From assembly GCF_002549795.1 (NCBI RefSeq), contig NZ_CP021435.1, forward strand, positions 1,984,001 through 2,048,000: a stretch of DNA of 64,000 nt, read 5' to 3'. This document shows positions 47,637 to 57,456 of this stretch, one piece after another; the first letter of the stretch is position 1; every line of letters begins with the position of its first letter. Source of the stretch: Halomonas beimenensis (GTDB lineage: Bacteria; Pseudomonadota; Gammaproteobacteria; Pseudomonadales; Halomonadaceae). The notes beneath the pieces were generated by a model, which had not been told where the DNA came from, made no database searches, and saw only the letters and a list, made by a program, of their open reading frames with translations. A program made the position numbers and the translations under genes.

Positions 47637-47894
47637 GACTCGCCCTCCAGTCGGCGGAGCGGGCACACCACGCCCTGCCCCGTGAATGACGCCCCGGGTG
47701 GCGGGTCGGGACGTGCCGACGCGCCGCGGGCGGCGACCCGGATCGAGGGGGCGTCCTGGTTTCAAGATTGCGTATCCTTTCGTTCCCGACAAGTCTTCGG
47801 GCGGACGCCCCTGGCCGCCGGGGTGTCACGGGGCCGCTGCGCGGGTAAACTGAACGGCGCACCGACCCCACCAGTGAAGGATTCACGGCCGACC

Positions 47895-48605
47895 ATGGGC
47901 AGCACTCTCCCGCTCTACCTCAAGATTCAGCAGCACCTGCTGGAGAAGATCCGCGGTGGCGAATGGGCGCCTCACCATCAGATCCCCCCCGAGGAACAGC
48001 TGGCCCGGGACTTCGGCGTCAGCCGCATGACCGCCAACAAGGCGATCCGCGACCTGGTCCAGCAGGGCTACCTGACCCGTCAGCCCGGGGTCGGGACCTT
48101 CGTCACCGATCACAAGGCGGAATCCTCGCTGGTCGAGGTCCACAACATCGCCGCCGAGGTCGAGGGTCGCGGCCATGCCTACACCAGCCAGGTGCTGGTG
48201 GCCGAGGCGCTGGACGCCGGCGACGAGGTGTCCATGCGACTCGGGGTGCGCCTGGGAACCCGGGTCTTCCATACCCTGATCATCCATCGCGAGGATGGCG
48301 TGCCCATCCAGCTCGAGGATCGCTACGTCAATCCCCGCCAGGTCCCCCACTACCTGGAGACTGACTTCTCCCGCCGTACGCCCAACGAGGTGCTGGTGGC
48401 GGCCTGTCCGATCACCGACGTCGAGCACGTCGTGGAGGCCGTGCTGGTGGACCCCGACACCGCCGACCGACTCGAGATCCCCCCCGAGCAGCCCTGCCTG
48501 CGGATGATCCGACGGACCTGGTCCGGCGATCACCTGGTCAGCTACGCCCGCCTGCTGCACCCCGGTGACCGCTACAAGCTGCGCTCTTCGCTGCACACCG
48601 CCTGA
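47895..48605 (+). CDS. hutC: Histidine utilisation repressor HutC (GntR family)
   Basis: A 236-residue GntR/HutC regulator: winged helix-turn-helix at residues 8-75 (LYLKIQQHLLEKIRGGEW, FGVSRMTANKAIRDLVQQGYLTRQPGVGTFV) and a UTRA ligand domain to the end (LRMIRRTWSGDHLVSYARLLHPG). HutC releases DNA when it binds urocanate. The ATG at 47895 has only a distant AAGGA; a GTG seven codons upstream is an alternative. A small dyad (GTGAA-GGA-TTCAC) lies before the start. TGTATATACA sites in the nearby hut promoter region are its probable targets. Confidence 0.92.
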   Translation: MGSTLPLYLKIQQHLLEKIRGGEWAPHHQIPPEEQLARDFGVSRMTANKAIRDLVQQGYLTRQPGVGTFVTDHKAESSLVEVHNIAAEVEGRGHAYTSQVLVAEALDAGDEVSMRLGVRLGTRVFHTLIIHREDGVPIQLEDRYVNPRQVPHYLETDFSRRTPNEVLVAACPITDVEHVVEAVLVDPDTADRLEIPPEQPCLRMIRRTWSGDHLVSYARLLHPGDRYKLRSSLHTA

Positions 48606-48624
48606 TCGCGCGATCCCCTACAAG

Positions 48625-48657
48625 AAAAGGCCGGAGGCGTTCGCCTCCGGCCTTTTT
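48625..48657. terminator. Bidirectional terminator between hutC and yjiH-type gene
   Basis: AAAAGGCCGGAGGCG and CGCCTCCGGCCTTTT pair around a two-base centre, with T on one side and A on the other, so it works for both convergent genes. Confidence 0.9.
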
Positions 48658-48691
48658 CCATCGATTGGCGCCATCCGCAGCGCCCCAGACG

Positions 48692-50017
48692 TCACACCAG
48701 GGACTGAACCAGGATCCCGGTGGGCACCGCCAGCAGCAGGCTCAGCGCCACCCGCAGGAACCAGACGACCACGATGCGCCCCACCGGGATGGGGATGCTG
48801 GTGGACAGGATGCAGGGGATCGAGGCGGAGAAGAACAGCACCGCCGACACCGAGACCACGCCGGTGGCGAAGCGCGCCACGAAGCCGGCATCCCCCATCA
48901 GCAGCGCCGGCAGGAACATCTCGGCCAGCCCGGCGGCCGAGGCCTGGGCCACCGCGGCGGCCTCTTCCACGCCCCACACGGCGACGAAGGGATAGAACAC
49001 CCAACCGAGCCATTCGAAGACCGGGGTGTACTTGGCCAGCAGCAGCCCGGCCAGACCGACGGACATGATGGACGGCAGGATGCTGATGGCCATGATCAGG
49101 CCCTCGCGGAAGTTCAGCGCCACGCTGGCCGGCAGGCTGGGCGCCTTGGCGGCCACGTCCAGGCCGGTGTTCCAGGCGGTGGACCAGCGCCGGCCGGACT
49201 CGGCCTCCGGCTCGGGGTCGGTCTTGGTGTCGTCCATGCCGGACAGCGGCGGAATCCGCACGGTGATGGCGGTGACCAGGAAGGTGATCACCAGGGTCAG
49301 CCAGAAATAGGCGTTCCAGACGCTCATCAGGTCCAGGGTCTTGGCGACGATGATCATGAAGGTCGCCGAGACGGTGGAGAAGCCGGTGGCGATGATCGCC
49401 GCCTCGCGGGCGGAATACTCGCCCGCCTGATAGACCCGGTTGGTGATCAGCAGGCCGATCGAGTAGCTGCCGACGAAGGAGGCCACGGCATCGATGGCGC
49501 TGCGCCCCGGCGTGCGCCAGATCGGGCGCATGATCGGCTGGACCAGCACCCCGATCAGCTCGAGCAGGCCGAAACCGATCAGCAGTGCCAGGAAGATGGC
49601 GCCGATCGGCACGATCAGGCCCACGGGGATGACCAGCTTCTCGAACAGGAAGGGCAGCATGTCCGGGGTGTGCAGGAAGGCCGGCCCCCAGCCGGTCAAC
49701 GCCAGCACGGCGGTCAGGATCCCCGCGAACTTCAGCACGGTGAAGATGACGTCGGTGAGGCTGCGCCGCCAGATGCCCTTGTAGAACGGGTAGAGGGCCC
49801 CCGCCACGATCAGCGCCAGGGCGTAATAGCCGCTGGCCCCGCCCAGCAGCGCCTTGGCCCCGGTGACCATGTGGTCCAGGGGGATGGTGGTCCTGCCCCC
49901 CAGGGTCAGGGGAACGAAGAAGATCAGCACGCCCAGCAGGCTGGGCAGGAAGAGTTTCAGCACGGTGGCCGACGAATGTCGGCGTGCCGTAGGCGAGACG
50001 GAGGGAGGTGTAGGCAT
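48692..50017 (-). CDS. YjiH-family membrane transporter, putative histidine-related
   Basis: A 441-residue membrane protein with about ten to eleven helices and a nucleoside-recognition (gate) type fold typical of the YjiH family (RTPGRSAIDAVASFVGSYSIGLLITNRVYQAGEYSAREAAIIATGF near residue 167). No transport substrate has been proved for most members. It is divergent from hutI with a HutC-type operator 47 bp upstream of its ATG, so a role in histidine, urocanate or product transport is a reasonable inference. AGGAGAG precedes the ATG. Confidence 0.8.
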   Translation of the reverse strand: MPTPPSVSPTARRHSSATVLKLFLPSLLGVLIFFVPLTLGGRTTIPLDHMVTGAKALLGGASGYYALALIVAGALYPFYKGIWRRSLTDVIFTVLKFAGILTAVLALTGWGPAFLHTPDMLPFLFEKLVIPVGLIVPIGAIFLALLIGFGLLELIGVLVQPIMRPIWRTPGRSAIDAVASFVGSYSIGLLITNRVYQAGEYSAREAAIIATGFSTVSATFMIIVAKTLDLMSVWNAYFWLTLVITFLVTAITVRIPPLSGMDDTKTDPEPEAESGRRWSTAWNTGLDVAAKAPSLPASVALNFREGLIMAISILPSIMSVGLAGLLLAKYTPVFEWLGWVFYPFVAVWGVEEAAAVAQASAAGLAEMFLPALLMGDAGFVARFATGVVSVSAVLFFSASIPCILSTSIPIPVGRIVVVWFLRVALSLLLAVPTGILVQSLV

Positions 50018-50063
50018 GGGACTCTCCTGCGTTGTCGTTATGGGACGGCGTCGGGATGCCGCT

Positions 50064-50079
50064 TAATGTATATACATTA
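50064..50079. promoter_or_regulatory. HutC-type operator, yjiH side
   Basis: TAATGTATATACATTA is a perfect 16-bp dyad 47 bp upstream of the YjiH-type gene. TGTATATACA is the core of HutC sites known in pseudomonads. Confidence 0.8.
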
Positions 50080-50170
50080 CCCGACCTACCTCCGCCAACC
50101 CCACCCTCCACCCACCCTATATACTTTGGTCTAACGCCGGCTGCCCACCTCCCCGGAACCCCAGGGCAAA

Positions 50171-50200
50171 ATAACTGAATTACCCTTGTTTTTCAGTTAT
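50171..50200. promoter_or_regulatory. Second inverted repeat in the hut divergent promoter
   Basis: ATAACTGAA (50171-50179) and TTCAGTTAT (50192-50200) are perfect 9-bp inverted arms, 12 bases apart, midway between the two HutC sites. They do not resemble the HutC core, so another regulator may act here. Confidence 0.45.
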
Positions 50201-50283
50201 CTGGGATAGCTCACGGCGCCTCTTCACCGTACCGGCTCGAATGCGGAGAGCGAGGATGACGGCGCACGGAAGATGGGCTAGCA

Positions 50284-50298
50284 TTTGTATATACATTA
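50284..50298. promoter_or_regulatory. HutC-type operator, hutI side
   Basis: TTTGTATATACATTA contains the 10-bp dyad TGTATATACA and lies about 20 bp before the hutI ATG, directly upstream of its GGGAGG ribosome site. Binding here would block transcription of hutIGUH. Confidence 0.78.
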
Positions 50299-50317
50299 CG
50301 CATCGGGAGGGCTTCAC

Positions 50318-51535
50318 ATGACCCAGACAACGCCGAACCGCCTGCTCTGGCGCGACGTCACCGTCTTCGACGGGCTGGCCACGCGCCCCGAGCCCATGGC
50401 GGTGATCGTCGAGGACGGGCGCATCGCGCGCCTGCTCCCCATGCAGGACCTCGATGCGGCCCTGACCGACGGCTGTCGGGACATGGGCCGCGGCGGGGTC
50501 ATGACGCCGGGCCTGGTGGATTGCCACACCCATATCGTCTTCGGCGGCGGCCGGGCCGAGGAGTTCGAGGCGCGCCTGGAGGGGGTCAGCTACGAGGAGA
50601 TCGCCCGGCGCGGCGGTGGCATCCTCAGCACCGTGAAGGCCACCCGCCAGGCCTCCGAGGACACCCTCTTCCGGGCCGCCCTGCCCCGACTGGAGGCGAT
50701 GATCGCCGACGGCGCCACCACCGTGGAGATCAAGTCGGGCTACGGCCTCACCGTGAACGACGAGCTCAAGATGCTGCGCGTGGCCCGTCGCCTCGGCGAG
50801 GCTCTGCCGGTGCGCGTCGTCACCACCCTGCTCGGTGCCCATGCCCTGCCGCCGGAGTACCAGGGCCGGAGCGACGCCTACATCGACCTGGTCTGCGACG
50901 AGATGATCCCGGCGGCGGCCGCCGAGGGGCTGGCCGACGCGGTGGATGTCTTCTGCGAGAAGATCGCCTTCTCGGTGGCCCAGTGCGAGCGCGTCTTTCA
51001 GGCGGCCGAGGCGCACGGCCTGCCCATCAAGGCTCACGCCGAGCAGCTCTCCAACCTCGGCGGGACCGCCATGGCCGCCCGCCATGGCGCCCTCTCGGCG
51101 GATCACATCGAATACCTCGACCCGGCCGGCATCGAGGCCATGCGCGAGGCCGGCAGCGTGGCCGTCATCCTGCCCGGGGCCTTCCATACCCTGCGCGAGA
51201 CCCAGCAGCCGCCCATCGCCGGCCTGCGCGAGGCGGGCGTGCCCATGGCCGTGGCCACCGACGCCAACCCGGGCAGCTCGCCGCTGTTCATGCCGAGCCT
51301 GATGCTGAACCTGGCCTGCACCCTCTTCCGCCTCACGCCTTCCGAGGCGCTGGCCGGGATGACCGCCCATGGCGCCGCGGCGCTGGGCCGCCGGGAGCTG
51401 GGTCGCCTGGAGGAAGGCGCTCCCGCCGACCTCTGCGTCTGGAACATCGACTCGCCGGCGGAGCTGGCCTATGCCGTCCAGCCGGGCCGCCTGCGTCAAC
51501 GCCTCTTCCAGGGAGTCCCCAGCCATGGCGCCTGA
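50318..51535 (+). CDS. hutI: Imidazolonepropionase
   Basis: A 405-residue amidohydrolase that opens the ring of imidazolonepropionate to formiminoglutamate (third step of histidine breakdown). The metal-binding HxH is H70-T-H72 in [33 protein letters not shown] and [15 protein letters not shown] carry further site residues, and [10 protein letters not shown] holds the catalytic Asp. GGGAGG precedes the ATG at 50318; an earlier ATG within the operator is not the start. It is first in the hutIGUH operon, an unusual order, and its end overlaps hutG by 11 bp. Confidence 0.96.
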   Translation: MTQTTPNRLLWRDVTVFDGLATRPEPMAVIVEDGRIARLLPMQDLDAALTDGCRDMGRGGVMTPGLVDCHTHIVFGGGRAEEFEARLEGVSYEEIARRGGGILSTVKATRQASEDTLFRAALPRLEAMIADGATTVEIKSGYGLTVNDELKMLRVARRLGEALPVRVVTTLLGAHALPPEYQGRSDAYIDLVCDEMIPAAAAEGLADAVDVFCEKIAFSVAQCERVFQAAEAHGLPIKAHAEQLSNLGGTAMAARHGALSADHIEYLDPAGIEAMREAGSVAVILPGAFHTLRETQQPPIAGLREAGVPMAVATDANPGSSPLFMPSLMLNLACTLFRLTPSEALAGMTAHGAAALGRRELGRLEEGAPADLCVWNIDSPAELAYAVQPGRLRQRLFQGVPSHGA

Positions 51536-52484
51536 ACACGACATCGCCACCACCCTCGACATGAGCCCGTGGCAGGGCCGCACCGACCCGGAGCCGGACA
51601 GCGAGCGCTGGCACCAGTGCATCCGCCCCCTGTCGGCCGAGGCCGCCCCCGGCACCGTGCTGGTCGGCTTCGCCAGCGACGCCGGCGTGGCCCGGAACCA
51701 GGGGCGCCCCGGCGCCGCCGCGGGCCCCTCGGCCATCCGGCGCGCCCTGGCCCCACTGGCCTGGCACCGCCGGGGCCCCGCCTACGACGCCGGCGACGTG
51801 GCCTGCGACGGCGATGCCCTGGAGGCCGCCCAGGACACCCTCGCCGATCGCCTGGCGCCGCTGCTCCATGCCGGCCACCTGCCGATCGTGCTGGGCGGGG
51901 GCCACGAGGTGGCCTACGCCAGCTGGTCCGGCCTGGCCCGTCACCTCGAGTCCCGGGAAGACGCCCCGCGGATCGGCATCGTGAACTTCGATGCCCACTT
52001 CGACCTCCGCGACCCGGCCCAGGTGCGCTCCTCCGGCACCCCCTTCGCCCAGATCGCCGAGGGGTGCCGGACCCGGGGCTGGCCCTTCCGCTATGCCTGC
52101 CTGGGCGTGAGTCGGGCCGCCAACACTCGCGCCCTCTTCCAGCGTGCCGAGGCGCTCGCGGTGCTGGTCCGCGAGGATCGCGACTTCACGCCCCAGGCGT
52201 TCGACGCCCTGCGGCGGGACCTGGAACGCTTCGTGACCGACTGCGACCACCTCTACCTCACCATCGATCTGGACGTGTTGCCCGCCGCCGAGGCGCCGGG
52301 CGTCAGCGCGCCCGCCCCCCGCGGGGTATCGCTGGCCATGCTCGAGCCGCTGATCGAGGTGATCCGCGACAGCGGGAAGCTGCGCCTGGCCGATCTGGCC
52401 GAGCTCAACCCCGCCTACGACGTCGACAGCCGCACCGCCAAGGCGGCGGCCCGGCTCGTCCATCTGCTGACCCTGAACGGCTGA
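51525..52484 (+). CDS. hutG: Formimidoylglutamase
   Basis: A 319-residue ureohydrolase (arginase fold) that splits formiminoglutamate to glutamate and formamide, the last step of the four-step pathway. Manganese ligands are in [19 protein letters not shown] and [18 protein letters not shown]. Because this enzyme is present and no hutF is seen, the five-step route through formylglutamate is not indicated. GGGAG precedes the ATG, which lies inside the 3' end of hutI. Confidence 0.94.
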   Translation: MAPEHDIATTLDMSPWQGRTDPEPDSERWHQCIRPLSAEAAPGTVLVGFASDAGVARNQGRPGAAAGPSAIRRALAPLAWHRRGPAYDAGDVACDGDALEAAQDTLADRLAPLLHAGHLPIVLGGGHEVAYASWSGLARHLESREDAPRIGIVNFDAHFDLRDPAQVRSSGTPFAQIAEGCRTRGWPFRYACLGVSRAANTRALFQRAEALAVLVREDRDFTPQAFDALRRDLERFVTDCDHLYLTIDLDVLPAAEAPGVSAPAPRGVSLAMLEPLIEVIRDSGKLRLADLAELNPAYDVDSRTAKAAARLVHLLTLNG

Positions 52485-52529
52485 ATCGGCCGACACCCTC
52501 ATAACGGACCACAAGCGAGGAAAGACGAC

Positions 52530-54233
52530 ATGAGCCTCACCGACAAGCGCCGGAGCGCCGACCGCCACGACCCCAGCCGCAAGATCGCCGCCCCCACCGG
52601 CCCCGAGCTGTCCTGCAAGAGCTGGCTCACCGAAGCGCCGCTGCGCATGCTGATGAACAACCTGCATCCGGACGTCGCCGAGCGTCCCGAGGACCTGGTG
52701 GTCTACGGCGGCATCGGCCGCGCCGCCCGGGACTGGGAGTGCTACGACCGGATCGTCGAGACCCTCCGTCGCCTGGAGGACCACCAGTCCCTGCTCATCC
52801 AGTCCGGCAAGCCGGTGGGCGTCTTCGAGACCCACAAGGACGCCCCCCGGGTGCTGATCGCCAACTCCAACCTGGTGCCGGCCTGGGCCAACTGGGAGCA
52901 CTTCAACGAGCTGGATCGCAAGGGCCTGATGATGTACGGCCAGATGACCGCCGGCTCCTGGATCTACATCGGCTCCCAGGGCATCGTCCAGGGCACCTAC
53001 GAGACCTTCGTGGAGGCCGGCCGCCAGCACTACGGCGGCGACCTCAAGGGTCGCTGGATCCTCACCGCCGTCCTCGGCGGCATGGGCGGCGCCCAGCCGC
53101 TGGCCGCCACCCTGGCCGGCGCCTGCTCGCTGAACATCGAGTGCCAGCAGTCGCGCCTCGACTTCCGCCTGCGCACCCGCTATCTGGACGAGCAGGCCGA
53201 GGACCTGGACGACGCCCTGGCCCGCCTCGAGCGCTACACCGCCGAGGGCAAGGCCATCTCCATCGGCCTGTGCGCCAACGCCGCCGACATCCTGCCGGAA
53301 CTCGTGCGCCGCGAAGTTCGGCCGGACATGGTCACCGACCAGACCAGCGCCCACGACCCGCTGCACGGCTACCTGCCCTCCGGCTGGACCTGGGAGGAGT
53401 ACGTGGCCCGCGGCAAGGACCAGCCCGAGGCCACCGTCAAGGCCGCCAAGCGGTCCATGGCGGTGCACGTCCAGGCCATGCTCGACTTCCAGAAGCAGGG
53501 CGTGCCGACCTTCGACTACGGCAACAACATCCGTCAGATGGCGATGGAAGAAGGGGTCGCGAACGCCTTCGACTTCCCCGGCTTCGTGCCGGCCTACATC
53601 CGCCCGCTGTTCTGCCAGGGCATCGGCCCCTTCCGCTGGGCGGCGCTGTCCGGCGACCCGGAGGACATCTACAAGACCGACCAGAAGGTCAAGGAGCTGA
53701 TCCCGGACGACCCGCACCTGCACAACTGGCTGGACATGGCCCGCGAGCGGATCTCGTTCCAGGGCCTGCCGGCGCGGATCTGCTGGGTCGGCCTCAAGGA
53801 CCGCGCCCGTCTGGGCCAGGCCTTCAACGAGATGGTCGCCAACGGCGAGCTCAAGGCGCCGGTGGTGATCGGCCGCGACCACCTGGACTCCGGTGCGGTG
53901 GCCAGCCCCAACCGCGAGACCGAGGCGATGCAGGACGGCTCCGACGCCGTGTCCGACTGGCCGCTGCTCAACGCCCTGCTCAACACCGCCGGCGGCGCCA
54001 CCTGGGTGTCGCTGCACCACGGCGGCGGCGTGGGCATGGGCTACTCCCAGCACGCCGGGGTGGTGATCGTCGCCGACGGCACCGACGACGCCCACGCCCG
54101 CCTGGGCCGGGTGCTGCGCAACGACCCGGGCACCGGCGTCATGCGCCACGCCGACGCCGGCTACGAGATCGCCACGCGCTGCGCCGTGGAGAACGGCCTC
54201 GACCTGCCGATGATCGAGGACACCCAGCGCTGA
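52530..54233 (+). CDS. hutU: Urocanate hydratase
   Basis: A 567-residue urocanase, full length. It adds water to urocanate using tightly bound NAD as an electrophile. The NAD-binding glycine motif [14 protein letters not shown] is near residue 177, and the C-terminal region keeps the conserved [18 protein letters not shown] and [24 protein letters not shown] precedes the ATG. It lies between hutG and hutH in the same operon, 45 bp after hutG. Confidence 0.97.
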   Translation: MSLTDKRRSADRHDPSRKIAAPTGPELSCKSWLTEAPLRMLMNNLHPDVAERPEDLVVYGGIGRAARDWECYDRIVETLRRLEDHQSLLIQSGKPVGVFETHKDAPRVLIANSNLVPAWANWEHFNELDRKGLMMYGQMTAGSWIYIGSQGIVQGTYETFVEAGRQHYGGDLKGRWILTAVLGGMGGAQPLAATLAGACSLNIECQQSRLDFRLRTRYLDEQAEDLDDALARLERYTAEGKAISIGLCANAADILPELVRREVRPDMVTDQTSAHDPLHGYLPSGWTWEEYVARGKDQPEATVKAAKRSMAVHVQAMLDFQKQGVPTFDYGNNIRQMAMEEGVANAFDFPGFVPAYIRPLFCQGIGPFRWAALSGDPEDIYKTDQKVKELIPDDPHLHNWLDMARERISFQGLPARICWVGLKDRARLGQAFNEMVANGELKAPVVIGRDHLDSGAVASPNRETEAMQDGSDAVSDWPLLNALLNTAGGATWVSLHHGGGVGMGYSQHAGVVIVADGTDDAHARLGRVLRNDPGTGVMRHADAGYEIATRCAVENGLDLPMIEDTQR

Positions 54234-54332
54234 GCGCCGTCACGCGCTTGCACGCCCCATCGGATCGTCGCCGGCGAGCCACCGCCGGCGGCGACCGTCG
54301 AGAACGGCCCGGCCCGGTCGAGGGTCAACCCA

Positions 54333-55889
54333 ATGACAGCCATGAGTGAATCCGCCATGCCCCATCTCGAGATCCAACCCGGCCAGATGACCCTGGCCCA
54401 GGCGCGCCAGGCCTTTCAGGCCCCCGTGAGGGTCAGCCTGCCCGAGAGCGCCGACGCCGACATCCAGCAGGCCGTCGACTGCGTCGACCGGGTGATCGCC
54501 GACGACCGCACCGTCTACGGCATCAACACCGGCTTCGGCCTGCTGGCCCAGACCCGCATCGAGAAGGACCAGCTCGAGGACCTGCAGCGTTCCCTGGTGC
54601 TCTCCCATGCCACCGGCGTCGGCGAGCCCATGAGCGACGACCTGGTGCGCCTGATCATGGTGCTCAAGGTCAACAGCCTGGCCCGCGGCTTCTCCGGCAT
54701 CCGCCGCAAGGTCCTGGACGCCCTGGTGGCCCTGATCAACGCCGAGGTCTACCCCCATATCCCCCTGAAGGGCTCGGTGGGCGCCTCCGGCGACCTGGCC
54801 CCGCTGGCCCATATGAGCGTGGTGCTGCTCGGCGAGGGCAAGGCCCGCCACAAGGGCGAATGGCTGCCGGCCACCGAGGCGCTGGCTGTCGCCGGCCTCG
54901 AGCCGCTGGCCCTGGCGCCCAAGGAGGGCCTGGCGCTGCTCAACGGCACCCAGGTGTCCACCGCCTATGGCCTCAAGGGGCTGTTCGAGGCCGAGGACCT
55001 CTTCGCCGCCGCCGCCGTCTGCGGCTCGCTCACCGTGGAGGCAACCCTGAGCTCCCGCTCGCCCTTCGATGCACGCATCCACGAGGTCCGCGGCCAGCGC
55101 GGCCAGATCGATGCCGCGAGCACCTACCGCCACCTGCTGGGCGAGCGCAGCGAGGTCAGCGACTCCCATGCCCACTGCGGCAAGGTTCAGGACCCCTACT
55201 CGCTGCGCTGCCAGCCCCAGGTGATGGGCGCCGCCCTGACCCAGATCCGCCAGGCCGCCGAGGTGCTGGCCGTGGAGGTCAACGCGGTCTCCGACAACCC
55301 CCTGGTCTTCGCCGAGCAGGGCGACGTCATCTCCGGCGGCAACTTCCACGCCGAACCGGTGGCCATGGCCTCCGACAACCTGGCGCTGGCCCTCGCCGAG
55401 ATCGGCTCGCTCACCGAGCGCCGCGTCTCGCTGATGATGGACAAGCACATGTCCCAGCTGCCGCCCTTCCTGGTCGAGAACGGCGGGGTCAACTCGGGCT
55501 TCATGATCGCGCAGGTCACCGCCGCCGCCCTGGCCAGCGAGAACAAGGCCCTGGCCCATCCGCACAGCGTCGACAGCCTGCCCACCTCGGCCAACCAGGA
55601 GGATCATGTCTCCATGGCCCCGGCCGCCGGCAAGCGCCTCTGGGAGATGGCCGACAACGTGCGCGGCATCCTGGCCATCGAGTGGCTGGCCGCCTGCCAG
55701 GGGCTGGACTTCCGCGACGGCCTCGCGACCACCGCGTGCCTGGAGGAGGCACGCCGCACCCTGCGCGAGCGCGTCGCCTACTACGACCGGGATCGCTTCT
55801 TCGGCCCCGATATCGACGCCGCCCGCGAGCTGCTGGTCCGGCGCACCCTCAGCCACCTGGTCCCCGACGGGCTGCTGCCCAGCCACTGA
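54333..55889 (+). CDS. hutH: Histidine ammonia-lyase
   Basis: A 518-residue lyase that converts histidine to urocanate and ammonia, the first step. The MIO cofactor forms from A151-S152-G153 in [14 protein letters not shown]. Other signatures are [15 protein letters not shown] near residue 69 and [15 protein letters not shown]. Three in-frame ATGs are possible (54333, 54342, 54357); the first has GAGGG nine bases upstream. The enzyme is slightly longer than usual at the N-terminus if the first is used. It is followed by a hairpin and a permease gene. Confidence 0.96.
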   Translation: MTAMSESAMPHLEIQPGQMTLAQARQAFQAPVRVSLPESADADIQQAVDCVDRVIADDRTVYGINTGFGLLAQTRIEKDQLEDLQRSLVLSHATGVGEPMSDDLVRLIMVLKVNSLARGFSGIRRKVLDALVALINAEVYPHIPLKGSVGASGDLAPLAHMSVVLLGEGKARHKGEWLPATEALAVAGLEPLALAPKEGLALLNGTQVSTAYGLKGLFEAEDLFAAAAVCGSLTVEATLSSRSPFDARIHEVRGQRGQIDAASTYRHLLGERSEVSDSHAHCGKVQDPYSLRCQPQVMGAALTQIRQAAEVLAVEVNAVSDNPLVFAEQGDVISGGNFHAEPVAMASDNLALALAEIGSLTERRVSLMMDKHMSQLPPFLVENGGVNSGFMIAQVTAAALASENKALAHPHSVDSLPTSANQEDHVSMAPAAGKRLWEMADNVRGILAIEWLAACQGLDFRDGLATTACLEEARRTLRERVAYYDRDRFFGPDIDAARELLVRRTLSHLVPDGLLPSH

Positions 55890-55900
55890 GACCGCCCCCG

Positions 55901-55924
55901 CCGCCCACCCCTCGGGGTGGGCGG
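55901..55924 (+). terminator. Intercistronic hairpin after hutH
   Basis: CCGCCCACCCC and GGGGTGGGCGG form an 11-bp stem with a two-base centre. There is no U tract, so it may be a partial terminator or an RNA stabiliser before the permease gene. Confidence 0.5.
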
Positions 55925-55972
55925 CCCATAACGCCCCCAACAACAACCACCGATTCTCAAGGCTCCTACAAC

Positions 55973-57319
55973 ATGAATGCTGTCGTCCTGGCCATCCTGG
56001 TGATGGTCGTACTAAGTCTCGCCCGCGTCTCCGTGGTCTTCGCCCTGATCGCCGCCTCCCTGGTCGGCGGCCTCTACGCCGGCATGCCGATCGGCGAGAT
56101 CATGGACGCCTTCAACGACGGCCTCGGCAACGGCGCCACCGTGGCCATCTCCTACGCGGTGCTCGGCGCCTTCGCCGTGGCGCTGTCCCGCTCCGGCATC
56201 ACCCAGATGCTTTCCCAGAAGGCCATCGCCAGGCTGCACCTCGATGAGGGCATTCCCCATCGCAGGACGATCGTCTTCGTCCTGCTGGGGACCCTGCTGG
56301 CCTTCTCGGTGAGCTCGCAGAACCTGATCCCGGTGCACATCGCCTTCATCCCGGTGCTGGTGCCGCCGCTGCTCAAGCTGATGAACCACCTGAAGCTCGA
56401 CCGGCGCGCCGTGGCCTGCGTGATCACCTTCGGCATCACCGCCCCCTACATGCTGCTCCCGGTGGGCTTCGGCTCGATCTTCCTCCACGACATCCTGCTG
56501 GCCAACCTCAACGAGGCCGGCGGCGCCCTGGGCCTGACGGTCACCCCCGACATGGTCCCCCTCGCCATGGTCGTGCCCATCGGCGGCATGCTCCTGGGGC
56601 TGCTGGTCGCCACCGGGTTCAGCTATCGCGGCAAGCGCGAGTACCGGGACCTGGGCCTGTCCCACGGCGACGAGACCCCGGCCCAGGCGGCGGGCCACCT
56701 CCAGCCCTGGCAGCTCGGCGTCCTGGCGATCGCCCTGGGCGGTACCGTGGCCACCCAGCTGGTCACCGGCTCCATGGTGCTCGGCGGCGTCTTCGGCTTC
56801 GCCTTGCTGTCGGTGAGCCGCGTCTTCCACTGGCACGAGCAGGACGGCATCTTCACCGAGGGCATGCGCATGATGGCCCTGGTCGGCTTCATCATGATCT
56901 CGGCGGCGGGCTTCGCCAGCGTCATGCAGGAAAGCGGCCAGGTCGAGACCCTGGTGGAGAGCTCCACCGCCCTGATCGGCGACAACCAGGGCCTGGCCGC
57001 GCTGATCATGCTGCTGGTGGGCCTGTTCATCACCATGGGCATCGGCTCGTCCTTCTCCACCATCCCCATCATCGCCTCCCTCTACGTGCCGCTGGCGATC
57101 AACTTCGGCTTCTCGCCCATGGCCACCGTCGCCCTGGTGGGCACCGCCGCCGCGCTCGGCGACGCCGGCTCACCGGCCTCGGACTCCACCCTCGGGCCCA
57201 CTGCCGGCCTCAACGCCGACGGCCAGCACGATCACATCTGGGACAGCGTGGTGCCCACCTTCCTGCACTACAACATCCCGCTGATCGCCTGCGGCTGGCT
57301 CGCCGCCATGACGCTCTGA
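55973..57319 (+). CDS. YuiF-like amino-acid (probably histidine) permease, copy 1
   Basis: A 448-residue membrane protein of the Na+/H+ antiporter-like family (about eleven to twelve helices) that includes B. subtilis YuiF. Conserved parts are PIGEIMDAFNDGLGNGATVAISYAVLGAFAVAL, SQNLIPVHIAFIPVLVPPLL and LGDAGSPASDSTLGPTAGLNADGQHDHIWDS. Being last but one in the hut cluster makes histidine the likely substrate; the antiporter label for the family is from similarity only. It has no strong ribosome site (AAGGCTCCTACAAC). A near-identical copy follows 137 bp later. Confidence 0.85.
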   Translation: MNAVVLAILVMVVLSLARVSVVFALIAASLVGGLYAGMPIGEIMDAFNDGLGNGATVAISYAVLGAFAVALSRSGITQMLSQKAIARLHLDEGIPHRRTIVFVLLGTLLAFSVSSQNLIPVHIAFIPVLVPPLLKLMNHLKLDRRAVACVITFGITAPYMLLPVGFGSIFLHDILLANLNEAGGALGLTVTPDMVPLAMVVPIGGMLLGLLVATGFSYRGKREYRDLGLSHGDETPAQAAGHLQPWQLGVLAIALGGTVATQLVTGSMVLGGVFGFALLSVSRVFHWHEQDGIFTEGMRMMALVGFIMISAAGFASVMQESGQVETLVESSTALIGDNQGLAALIMLLVGLFITMGIGSSFSTIPIIASLYVPLAINFGFSPMATVALVGTAAALGDAGSPASDSTLGPTAGLNADGQHDHIWDSVVPTFLHYNIPLIACGWLAAMTL

Positions 57320-57410
57320 GCCCAGCCCACGAGGGGCCGGCCCCGGCACCCTCCCCTCCCCCCGGCGTGCTTTCCGAACGGTGCCCTGGCGTCGACGTCC
57401 AGCGCGGTTA

Positions 57411-57416
57411 CAATGT
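57411..57416 (+). promoter_or_regulatory. Possible promoter of the second permease
   Basis: TACAAT lies 41 bp before the second permease ATG, in a 137-bp gap. A convincing -35 box was not found, so separate transcription of copy 2 is only a possibility. Confidence 0.3.
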
Positions 57417-57456
57417 GCGGCTTTCCCCTTCCGCCCATCTGCTCCAAGGACCGTTC

